This document shows positions 10,471 to 20,315 of a stretch of DNA of 64,000 nucleotides, piece after piece (position 1 is the first letter of the stretch; the number at the start of each line of letters is the position of its first letter). The notes below the pieces were generated by a model. The model did not search any database. It had not been told where the DNA came from and saw only the letters and a list, made by a program, of their open reading frames with translations. The DNA comes from Epiperipatus broadwayi (taxonomy: Eukaryota; Onychophora; Udeonychophora; Euonychophora; Peripatidae). The stretch lies in assembly GCA_028023455.1 (NCBI GenBank), contig JAQFVV010007212.1, positions 1-64,000 on the forward strand. The letters run 5' to 3'. The translations under genes and the position numbers were made by a program.

Positions 10471-10955
10471 TTTACAATTAAGCTCCAAGTTTGTAAAGAG
10501 TACCTGGTTTTCAAATGTTTACATATGAAGCTTGTATTCTACCCATTCCTCTTTGATGTATTTAAATGGATAAGGTCCTATACATGAGGGGTCAGAGTGA
10601 CTTGAGGTCAACATGGGTATGGCAATAATGTTGGCATCAGGATGAGATTTGGATTTTCCATCATTAGATTTTCAATGATATGGATGGCTGAAAAGTTGAA
10701 GGTTGGAGTAGATTGAAGCCTGTCCATTAAAGTGTGAAGATTTGCTATCTTAATATAAACTGATCAATGATTATATATGTGTGTGTGAGAGATGATAGTC
10801 TGGACCAACTGATGAGTGCTGGTTTAACATGAAATATGTATATTGGTGATTATTTATCTTTTTTACATGTGTGTGGTCATTGTGTCAGTTGTATGAAATA
10901 GTGTGGATAATTGAAGGGTGCTTGAATGTCTGAGTTAAAAATCCCTTATATTTAT
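10471..10955 (+). repeat. Family A full monomer, plus strand, second of a tandem pair
   Basis: A complete repeat unit directly following the previous one: tail (CTCCAAGTTTGTAAAGAG), GCTTGTATTCTACCC, linker, AT stretch, hammerhead, tRNA-like end. The hammerhead-to-hammerhead distance (10316 to 10791) gives a monomer of about 475 bp. This is the clearest tandem dimer in the window. Confidence 0.8.
10791..10853 (+). ncRNA. Hammerhead ribozyme, intact core boxes (family A)
   Basis: GATGATAGTCT-GGA-CCAA, CTGATGA, GTGCT-GGTTT-AACAT, GAAA, TATGTATA, TTGG TGATTAT. Both core boxes are intact; stem II has one C/A mismatch that would weaken it. Confidence 0.75.
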
Positions 10956-11339
10956 TAAGCATAATAACTTTGACTCTTGTTTGACTCAAGGATGATATTC
11001 AATTGCATTGATAGCCAATAGGGTTGCAAGCAATGATTATTTTTTCTATTAATGACATCTTATGTCTTTTTTGACATGATGAATAATGCAGACCCTGTAT
11101 CCACTTCTATTATTATTAGCATATTATTAATAATAATTTTGCATTTGAAAGCTGAATCAATGCCTTTCACTTTAATTATCTAGGTATAGATATTAATTGA
11201 TTTTACATTGCTTTCCAGCTTTTTGGAATGGATTCTTTCATTTTTTTATGAGTGACTTGCTTCTTTATTTATAAAACAAGCAATTTCTTTATGACTGACA
11301 CACTTACAAAAGGTTGCAAGATATATACTGGTGTGGACG

Positions 11340-11720
11340 TTTGGTGTGTGTTTATTTTGGTTTGTCACATCTATAACCAAACAATATTTTTATCAATAGT
11401 AGATCATATAAGCTCATTCTAATCAGGAAAATCTTTAAACACTCTGATTTTCTGATCCAAACCTTAATGCTGGTATTACTTTCATTTAACAGAGTGATCT
11501 GAATTGCTGTAAACTCAAATGTAATATCAGTATCGATCAATATCATAATCCCAAGATTGTGGTTGTTTGTTCCACAAATGAAATGATCTCTCAGGACATT
11601 GTTTAAAAAGTCCTTAAAATGACAATTCAGAGCTAACTTTTTTAATTTAGCAGGAAAATTTCTCACTTCCTCCTTCCCCTCCCCCCATTGAGATCTCTGC
11701 ATTATCATTAAGGATCTTGG
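11340..11720 (-). pseudogene. Ty3/gypsy gag fragment
   Basis: A minus-strand frame of 123 residues contains EEVRNFPAKLKKLALNCHF, DFLNNVLRDHFICGTNN and DITFEFTAIQI. These match the gypsy gag pattern (A-x-LRxLAxxCxF, LRDxFVCG, LTFxxAxxIA). No zinc knuckle or protease is seen in frame after it. It is a decayed remnant in the region where SERINC exons 3' of 12574 would be expected. Confidence 0.6.
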
Positions 11721-11749
11721 CAAAAAAAGTTTGATAGTAAAGATAATGC

Positions 11750-12570
11750 TTTATCAAAATCAAGCTCAGCCACAAATATCATAGCCACTTGTGCATGTAA
11801 TATTTCATACCAGGGAGAAGGAAGGTTATATCTCATGTTATTTTTTAACTAATGGACTACGACAGATTCCAATTTATCTTAATTAGACCAATGGATATAT
11901 GAATAGATAAAATACCTAATGATGGAAGTGGGTCAATGGGTGATGATGTTCTGTAAATCTGATTGCTCTTATTATAATGGATGAGAATCTGGCTACAAAT
12001 AGTGCATTAGTGAAGATAAGGTGAGATATAACACTTCCACAAATTTTTCATTATGAGTAGAAATCAACTTTGTTATGTAAGATTAATGCCTGGTTGCATT
12101 TAATAAGATTTTGTTTACATTTGAATTTGATTTGAAGTTAAATTGAAATCAAGTGCTAAAGTGATTTACAAAGATTAAGAACAAGTAGATGTAAATGATA
12201 ATTTTACATGATACTAGTTTGATAAGAAGACTGGTGCATATCGTGATATAAGTAGAAAGGAAAAACTAGATCACTTCAATATTTGCACTTGGTTTGAAGT
12301 ACATATTTAAAAGTATATATATAATGTTTGAAAACAAGAATTTTATACTTAAGGAGTGATGTTTAATTTATAAGTAAAAATAATAATCAGTATTTATATT
12401 TTTAAAAATATATCTTTGCTTTTTGTGAATATTTAAACCAATCACTATAATCCTTGTTGGTAATACTTCTTGCAAGAAGACTCAATGAGTTTTTTTAGTT
12501 TGCTATTATTTACAAAAATTACAATAGAATTTACACATTGTAAAATAATTGACTTTATTTTAATTAGACT
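11750..12570. other. Intergenic or intronic DNA, nothing recognised
   Basis: AT-rich sequence with no repeat or coding match seen. It lies just downstream (gene sense) of the last SERINC exon found. The next exon should begin somewhere below 12574, but no convincing candidate was seen. Confidence 0.5.
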
Positions 12571-12573
12571 CAC

Positions 12574-12650
12574 CGATGTGTAGTATATACCAAGAATAGC
12601 GCCACATGCAATAGCTATGGTGTAATTGAGTAGTGTAAAAAATAAAATAG
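12574..12650 (-). CDS. SERINC: SERINC family exon, 77 nt (transmembrane segment)
   Basis: Encodes 25 codons plus two bases: (A)ILFFTLLNYTIAIACG.. to GIYYTS. It matches the SERINC segment with the conserved LNY followed by a hydrophobic helix ending in YYT. The acceptor is a polypyrimidine tract then CAG at 12651-12653 (minus); the donor is TCG|GTGAG at 12569-12573. The phase fits the upstream exon exactly: the split codon gives W-H-F-A. The intron separating it from the upstream exon is only 71 bp. SERINC proteins are polytopic membrane proteins linked to serine incorporation into lipids and lipid scrambling; animal homologues also affect virion infectivity. Confidence 0.88.
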
Positions 12651-12721
12651 CTGAAAAAAAGAAATAAATGTCATTTAAAACCTTAATGATATATGTTAAA
12701 ATTCATCAGTATTTTACTTAC

Positions 12722-12859
12722 CAAAATGCCAAAATTTATTATTACTTTTGTCATACTTTTGCTTCCATGATTCAACCCAACCATATGAAAAATCAATAAT
12801 AAGAAACATTTGAATAACAAAAAATAAAAAATTGCCAACAAATCCAAACCACAACCTTC
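12722..12859 (-). CDS. SERINC: SERINC family exon, 138 nt
   Basis: Encodes 45 full codons plus split codons: RLWFGFVGNFLFFVIQ then MFLIIDFSYGWVESW and KQKYDKSNNKFWHF. The string IDFxxxWxESW is the SERINC signature (family form LLIDFAHSWNESW). Acceptor TTCTTCTAG (minus, 12860-12862) and donor TTTG|GTAAG (12717-12721) are canonical. Frame is open throughout, and the 2+1 phase matches both neighbours. It is the most diagnostic of the four exons. The protein is divergent from vertebrate forms, and codon use is AT-rich like the surroundings. Confidence 0.93.
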
Positions 12860-13293
12860 CTAGAAGAAATAGTATAATATTAAAAGGTGTATTATATCTA
12901 CATATATAATTGTAATAAAGATCAAATATAAGGGGTATATATTTTATATATAATAAATTTCGGTTTATTATAGTTATTTATAAAATATATCAACATTATA
13001 CTTTATTTTTATTATAATAATTATTCTATAACAAACATTTTGTTTTATATATATATATATATTGCATCAGATACTCACATGTGTTAACCATAAGTGATTT
13101 GAGAGTTCCACTAGGCTACTTAATGAGCCTAAAAAATTTATTCAGGATAACTGAATATTCGTCAACGATAATGAACATCCTGATTTAAAATAAATTACCT
13201 GCCCCTGACACTAGTTTATCTCAGCTGAGAATATAAGATTCACAACTATTAAACAACTGATAGACACAGTAAACAAATATCAGCCAAATTAAT

Positions 13294-13472
<179 letters not shown>

Positions 13473-14289
13473 TATTACACTTAAAAAAATAAAGAAATCA
13501 TAAAAGTAATTGATATTGCATCTATGGATGTCTTACAAGAGTACTTTATTAATGACATGCTTTGTGAGTTAAATTGATTCTCCAATACAATTACTTCAAT
13601 GAGATTAAAATAATCTTTTAATATCATTTTATAAAAAAGAATATATAATCTGTTTGAATAACTTTAAATAAAAAAGAAAAATATTCAATTTATCTTCTTG
13701 GACACTTATGCATATATGCACTGATAATAAAGACCTGTGTGTGTGTGGCAATATCTAAGCAAACAAGTAATGATAGGTAAAATAAGATGGTTTATTCAAT
13801 ATAAGAGAAGCCCAATAAGCTCTTTCTAAGTTAGCCATGCAAAAACAAGTGAGTTGATGATTCAACAATTGGTAGCTCCAGTTAAAAAGAATATGAGTTT
13901 GAATGAAACATTGCGGTTATAGGTTCAGAAGATTTTTCCAATATATAGTGATAATAAGAAAAAAAGCCGATGTGCTGTCTATACCAAAGTCAGGTCATGC
14001 CAGGATAAATAGACGGCACTGAAGGCAGTAGACAATCCTGGTAACCAGAGAAAATATAATAATAACATCAACTGTGTAGATACTTAGCTACCATGATGAA
14101 GTAAAAAAATTCTATAATATAACAGTGGACTATGTATGAATTTACTTTAGGTACATACACCTAAGTAGAGAAATATTTTATATAAAGCATATTATTTACA
14201 AGCATTAAAGTGTTTACCAAATCCAAATTAAAATCGCCCATATATAAAAATTGATTAATGCTAATAAATGAAAAATTAACTTTAAACAT

Positions 14290-14690
14290 TATTACAGACT
14301 TTCACATGACCCACCACTCTCCACTCTATCTAATAATACTGATATACCTAAACACATATATGTTGAAAAGATAAATAATCACCAATATACATATTTCATG
14401 CTAAACCAGCAATCATCAGTTGGTCCAAATTATCATCTCTACACATATATACTATAAGTGCTCAGATATATATTAAGATAGACAATCCTCATACTTTAAT
14501 GGACAGGCTTCAATCCACTCCACACTCCAACTCTTCAACCATCCATCCAATTGAAAATCTGATGATGGAATGCTCAAAGGCCACCCTGAGGCCAAGATTC
14601 TTGTCACACCCATGTTGACCTAAGGTCAATCTGAACCCCACATGTACAGGCCATAATCCATTAAATACATATGCAGGGATGGGCAGACAT
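14290..14690 (-). repeat. Family A monomer, left arm of a palindrome
   Basis: Minus-strand monomer with tRNA-like part, hammerhead, AT stretch, linker and tail. It is matched almost base for base by 14708-15115 in the opposite direction. The centre is a short hairpin around 14668-14726 (GCAGACATCTC ... GAGATGTCTGC). Confidence 0.85.
14375..14438 (-). ncRNA. Hammerhead ribozyme, intact core boxes (family A)
   Basis: Minus strand: GATGATAATTTGGACCAA, CTGATGA, TTGCT-GGTTT-AGCAT, GAAA, TATGTATA, TTGG TGATTAT. The base pair closing stem II next to the core is U/U here instead of G/U or G/C, which should lower activity. The core boxes are complete. Confidence 0.7.
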
Positions 14691-14707
14691 CTCAGTTATT
14701 ACCTTGT

Positions 14708-15115
14708 AGAGATGTCTGCCCATCCTTGCATATGTATTTAATGGATTATGTCCTGTACATGTGGGGTTCAGATTGACCTTAGGTCAACATGGGTGTGACA
14801 AGAATCTCAGCCTCAGGGTGGCCTTTGAGCATTCCATCATCAGATTTTCAATTGGATGGACGGTTGAAGAGTTGGAGTGTGGAGTGGATTGAAGCCTGTC
14901 CATTAAAGTATAAGGATTGTCTATCTTAATATATATCTGAGCCCTTATAGTATATATGGGTAGAGATGATAATCTGGACCAACTGATGATTGCTGATTTA
15001 GCATGAAATATATATATTGGTGATTATTTATCTTTTCAACATATATGTGTTTAGGTGTATCAGTGTTATTAGATAGAGTGGAGGGTCATGTGAAAGTCTG
15101 TGCTCATATACCCTA
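14708..15115 (+). repeat. Family A monomer, right arm of a palindrome
   Basis: Inverted copy of 14290-14690. High arm identity means the inversion is recent or kept by gene conversion. The hammerhead is at 14965-15027. The tRNA-like end is degraded (no clear B-box), in both arms. Confidence 0.85.
14965..15027 (+). ncRNA. Hammerhead ribozyme, intact core boxes (family A)
   Basis: GATGATAATCT-GGA-CCAA, CTGATGA, TTGCT-GATTT-AGCAT, GAAA, TATATATA, TTGG TGATTAT. Distal stem I is a continuous helix (ATAATC/GATTAT). The stem II closing pair is U/U, as in its inverted partner. Confidence 0.72.
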
Positions 15116-15119
15116 TATT

Positions 15120-17040
15120 ACATATATATATATATAGACACAGGTATATAATAAGCCTGTGTTTCAGTTTTTAAACATTATTATAAATTTTCTTTAAAAG
15201 ATTTTACTGACTGATTAACTTCAGACTTGTTTTCTTAAAAAAATGTAGATTTCAATATTCTAAGTGAGAGAAAAGGAAGTGGAATTTAATTATTCTACAC
15301 TAATATTAATTCTAAAATTATCCCTGCTATTAAAGCACCCAAAAGATAAACTTCACTCTCCAGCATGAACCTATACCCAGCATATGCTAAATTTACCTGC
15401 CAACTATTTACTTGAACCAGTTAACTGCTGACATCCTAGAGCCTCTCATAGTGAAGCACCTCTCATCAACCATAAAACAAACAGAAAACTATACATGCAC
15501 TTATATATAATCTATACAGAAAATAATAGCATTATACCCATGTTATTATAAACTGAAGATAAACTATTTACATAAACAGTCTATAGATACATCAGTAAGC
15601 TAGCTAATGATGCATAAGAGTATGTCATTTTTATTTTATCAATTCATAGTTTGATTTTTTTATCTTTATTAAGGGGAAGTTTTCTATATTTCAATTTGAT
15701 TGATATGTAATTTTATATTTGTTGTATTAACTTTATTCTTTTAAAGATGTGCTATACTATAATTATTTGAGTATGTTTAGCTAAATCCACTAATTTCTTT
15801 AGAGTTGAGAATTAAGTTGAATAAAATGCAATACTGAGTTTTTCTCTTAAAATTAACAAAATTATTTAAAAGAATCTCAGGTAAATTCTTCCCTCTTTCC
15901 AATTTCATCATTGTTTTAAACCATTTAGATTCTCTTTAGCACTTTGTAAAAAAAAAAAAATTTTTGTAACTTAAATTAAAAAAATTAGATTAATATATTT
16001 TTTAAATATATGTTTTAATTAATAATGCATTGGAACTTGACATAGTCATTTCTTATTTGACATGTGTAGATGTGTGTATAATAATTTTATATAGGCATTA
16101 AATCATTTAAAGTAATGGCAATTTTTTGTAATTATATCATACATGGCTAAAAAAATAGTTTTTCTTGTGTGTATGCATGCATATAAATGATCCATTTAGA
16201 GATACCACAGAAAGGGTTATTTATATATTTGCCCTTCTAGTTATTTCTTTAGTTACTTCTGGATATAAACATATTTTGATTTACCAAATTGAGTTCAGCA
16301 AAGTTTCTGCTGATGCTCATTTATATAATTTTATCTGTTTTAACCTGTATTTATTGACTACTTGAAATTTGCAGTCCTTATTGTTTTTTATTGAGTCAAG
16401 TATAATAAATGTTCCCTTGCATTCACATATATTTTTCACTTTTATTTAACATAAGTTACTTATAGGCCTTTCTAGTTATTTGTTATATATTTCCTCTTGT
16501 GGCTTGGGTCTTATACTACATATGAGTTTTACTAGTAAAATCAACATGTATGAGCTTGTCTAATAATAAAGACTGTATATGTTTAATTAATAATTAATGT
16601 TATTGCAAAAATTTGTGCACACATCTGAAATTGTTGAGTTAATAAACTAAAAGTTAATTTGTGGGAAGAATAAAGAGATAATAGAGTCTATCAACTGTCG
16701 AATACATTAACTATTTCTTTAAAAAGTTTATATTTAATTTTAATATATGGGTGAGCTAACTATAGTTCAATCCCATATATTAATGCAAGCTGTTTATTTT
16801 ATTACTTCATTTTTAATAAACATTGTGGTTAATTTTTAGATTTGTCTAGTGTTTGTTGACAGTTGTCTGCCCTGCCAATTATTTATTCACAAGAATCTCT
16901 GCTCTTCATGTTCTAGTAATTAATCTGAATGTGATGGGTCAGCTATAGTAGGCATTTGTAATGAATAACCATATCAACCAATTACAAATATTCTAGGCTA
17001 CAGGCCTACTGACACTGTTGAAGAATATTAGGTACAAACT
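15120..17040. other. SERINC intron sequence, nothing recognised
   Basis: AT-rich, with short A/T runs and small (TA) tracts. One short open frame (16165-16365) has no recognisable features and is taken as chance. Confidence 0.5.
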
Positions 17041-17041
17041 G

Positions 17042-17045
<4 letters not shown>

Positions 17046-17114
<69 letters not shown>
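17046..17114 (+). repeat. (AT)n microsatellite, about 69 bp
   Basis: An uninterrupted AT dinucleotide run in the SERINC intron. Confidence 0.98.
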
Positions 17115-17115
<1 letters not shown>

Positions 17116-17219
17116 CATTAAATTAAATATAGTTCAATGTATATGTAAATAAAAGGAGTAATTTACTCTCCTTCAGACTGTGATTTAAAAGCACTCTAAA
17201 TGTTGAATAAAGGATCAAG

Positions 17220-17380
17220 ATAAAATGAATCAACCCACTTTTGAAGGTCTAATGTTTATAAGCACACCTTTGTCAACATTGTAGATGTCTTCAGCATTTG
17301 ATAATTTAGCTACAACTTCTGCAGACTTCTTACCTGCACTAAGCACCACATACTCTATTTGCAAGGGCAAAGTATGAAAC
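17220..17380 (-). pseudogene. Unidentified coding-like fragment
   Basis: The minus strand reads LQIEYVVLSAGKKSAEVVAK and then LSNAEDIYNVDKGVLINIRP in one open frame, ending in a stop soon after. Amino-acid composition is protein-like and unlike neighbouring AT noise. I do not recognise the family; a processed pseudogene or transposon remnant is possible. No splice sites of note. Confidence 0.3.
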
Positions 17381-17389
17381 ACAATGTGT

Positions 17390-19000
17390 ATAACTTAGTG
17401 TTTTCCCGAAGATTTGTGATGGTGATGTTCTAATTACATATACTAACCTGTTTGATGTGTATTTGGAATATTTAAATAAAGTTAATTTTTTCTAAAGACA
17501 TTCAATACTCATATTAGATGTTGGAAATAGTCCAATATGTGTACAACTTGTCTCTCTGACATATTACATTTTTCAACTGTCCTTAAGATAGCCATTTCTG
17601 AAAAACTGGCTATAGTTCCTTCCACTGTCAAATATTAACTTGAGATTAAAAATTATTGAATGAGTTTATTGACCAAGGGTTTATAAGTAATTCCAAGTGC
17701 TGGAATTGTCAGAATTGAAATTGATCTGAGTCTTAATGATCAAGAGTTTGATGGTCTACCATTGTACTAAAGTAAATAATCAAATGGAAGCATTTTTGCA
17801 ATAGGATCCCTTTTTTTATTTTCAGTCAGAACTGGAATTGATACAAGAACCTTAATGCTACAGAGTCTAACACTCTTACCAATTTCCCAATTCACACTGG
17901 GCAAGCACAGGATGTTCAAAGTTAAAAATAATGCGATTATGCATTTTACTATTCCAAACACCCTTAAATTAAAAACATTTGAAATTGAAAATACTCTGGG
18001 AATGAATATTTAAATGCTCTAATATCTGCTGATTACTGATTTTTCATGCTTGCTGTAGTTAGCCCTACATTAGAAATCTGCTCATTTTATCATACACTGT
18101 GGTAGGGTGGAAAGGTGAGTGGTTTGTTATTATCAGTATGCAATTATGCTATTAATTAAGTTACTTTTTGGTAGAGAACTTAATCACATGCATTCAGTAG
18201 TAAACTTTTTTCCCATTATGACAGTTATGCCAGCTATTGTAAGCATTCGGAATTAATAGGTGTCAGGTGGTAGTGGTCCTATCCAATATCTCCAGACTTG
18301 TTTGTAGTATCAAGTGAGATGCTTTTAGATATTAGAATAGCACATCTGAATTTTTGGGATCGAATGCACCTTTTTTCTAACAGCTTCTTTTACATCTTTC
18401 TTTTACTATCAAACTTTCAGTTTAAATTAATATTCATTCTAAGCTAATTTTCTTATATAGCCATATAGATTTGAAACCAATTCAGTATCTATATATTATG
18501 GTAATTTTAGTTTTTTAATAAATATAATCATCCATTGAGTTTGCTTAATTAATTTTAAAAAAGAAACTTTTAAATTAACTTTTAGTACGTACATATTTAA
18601 AATTTTAACAAACCTTTGGACAGCAATAATTGTTTTGAGGGATAGGAAAACCAAGCAAATTTGTAATACTGAAATAAGGAAAGAAATGAATATCTTGAAT
18701 TTACTTGATTAAAGAAAAATATGTCTAGACTGCCTTTCTAGTTATGTAAAGTTAATTGAACGACAAATCGCAAAAGTGTTGGGTATTCTTTAAAAATAAA
18801 TTAAATAGGAAAATATCTAAAGGTTGAACTAATTAAACTCTGGAGAATTAATTCACTTTTATATTATTTGAAACTTTGATCACATTTTACAGACCTCAAA
18901 ACTTATAAAGATTTGTTTAATTTTAAGTTAAAAACATTTACTTCATATTTACGGCGAACAACTTTGTAACGTTGTGCTTAGCGCATTAATTTATTATATC
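17390..19000. other. SERINC intron sequence, nothing recognised
   Basis: AT-rich sequence with no clear repeat or coding match. Short open frames here are unsupported. Confidence 0.5.
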
Positions 19001-19026
19001 TATCACCTAGGTTCGAATCCGAGTTA
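18966..19026 (+). other. tRNA-like remnant with a perfect B-box
   Basis: GGTTCGAATCC at 19010-19020 matches the pol III B-box exactly and lies in a possible T-arm (TAGGTTCGAATCCGA). CTTAGCGCATTAA about 40 nt upstream could be a worn A-box. No poly-A tail or target duplication, so it is an old SINE head or tRNA pseudogene. Confidence 0.4.
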
Positions 19027-19029
19027 ATT

Positions 19030-20310
19030 TTGCATTTTTAAATGACAGAGTTTTAAGTCTGCATCAAATTTTTCCAGGTAACTGACCTTTAATTAATCGA
19101 GCTAACAATCCAAATTTAGATCAGTAAATGGATATCTAATGATTTTTAGCTTGAAAATAAAACAATATACCCTCTTCCATAAATATTATGAGGTAGTTTT
19201 TATCTTTATAACTTTTTATTTGAGAGAATATGAAAAGATTTTCTAGCAGAGGACAATTTAATTTGAACTTGGTTTATTCTCTCCTTCTCATTTGTTTTAA
19301 TGACTTAACATAATTAGAGATTATTTGCAAGTAGAGTTTCATGTAAGTATATTTATTTTATTTTTTAATCTTTGTTTTTCTGTTGAATTTAGTGTGTAAT
19401 CATGGCTGGAATACATCATCTTGTTAGTTATTGTGGTATTTTATTATGTACAATATATTCCAAAGTGACTGGTTTTCTCTCCAAACTAATTGCAGTGCTA
19501 TCTATAAAACAATGCATGTCTTTTGCATAAACATAGTTAAGGTATTCACCACAAAAATTGAAAAATAATAGTATGACTGAATCGAGAGTTACAGCATAAC
19601 ACACGACAGTGTATTTCATATCTTCATAGACCACTTTCAGGTAATTTCTGCCATTATGAAATCTTGGAAACCACTTGAAAACATTCTCAAGTATCATATA
19701 TTAAATTGTCACACAGTTTGAATCATTTCAAATGTTTCAGTAGCAGTTTTTCCCAAATTTAAAACAAAATTTAAAACTATCATGTTATTCCATCACAGAA
19801 TATGGCAGATTTGGCAACCTAGGGCACTCGTGCCAACAGGGAATGATTATCAATGGCACTTTGAATTGAAATAATAAAAAATTATATTTTAATTACAGAA
19901 CACACATTTGTGCCATCACCTACATTATTCATATACAATTCACATGTAAATGGAAACCATGATTCAGTTTAATTTACTAATTAATTTGTACAATATACAT
20001 ATACCGACCATTGCTATTTTCAATAAAAATAAAAGCTAAGTGGAATATATATATATATATATATATATGATCAGTTGACCTTTGATACTTTTGTACACCA
20101 GCAACTGTATGTTTAGAGTAAATTTATATTCAGACAGAATATTACATTGATTAATTCATTTTAACACTTTCTATTCGTAATTATATAATAATACATTTTA
20201 TGTTTTGGTGTGTTTGCTGCAGAAAAGAGTTTGATATTAGCTAATGTCCACTCCATACGTTCTTGTCGTTGTGCTGTTATTACTATGTGATTATTCATAT
20301 AGTATATGAA
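19030..20310. other. SERINC intron sequence, nothing recognised
   Basis: A 89-residue minus-strand open frame (19428-19697) has no recognisable domain. A (TA) run lies at 20047-20068. Nothing else is seen. Confidence 0.45.
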
Positions 20311-20315
20311 CATGG

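Noticed and set aside
19428-19697. 89-residue minus-strand open frame as a gene
   Set aside because: No domain, splice context or repeat relationship recognised; length is within chance for a window this size.
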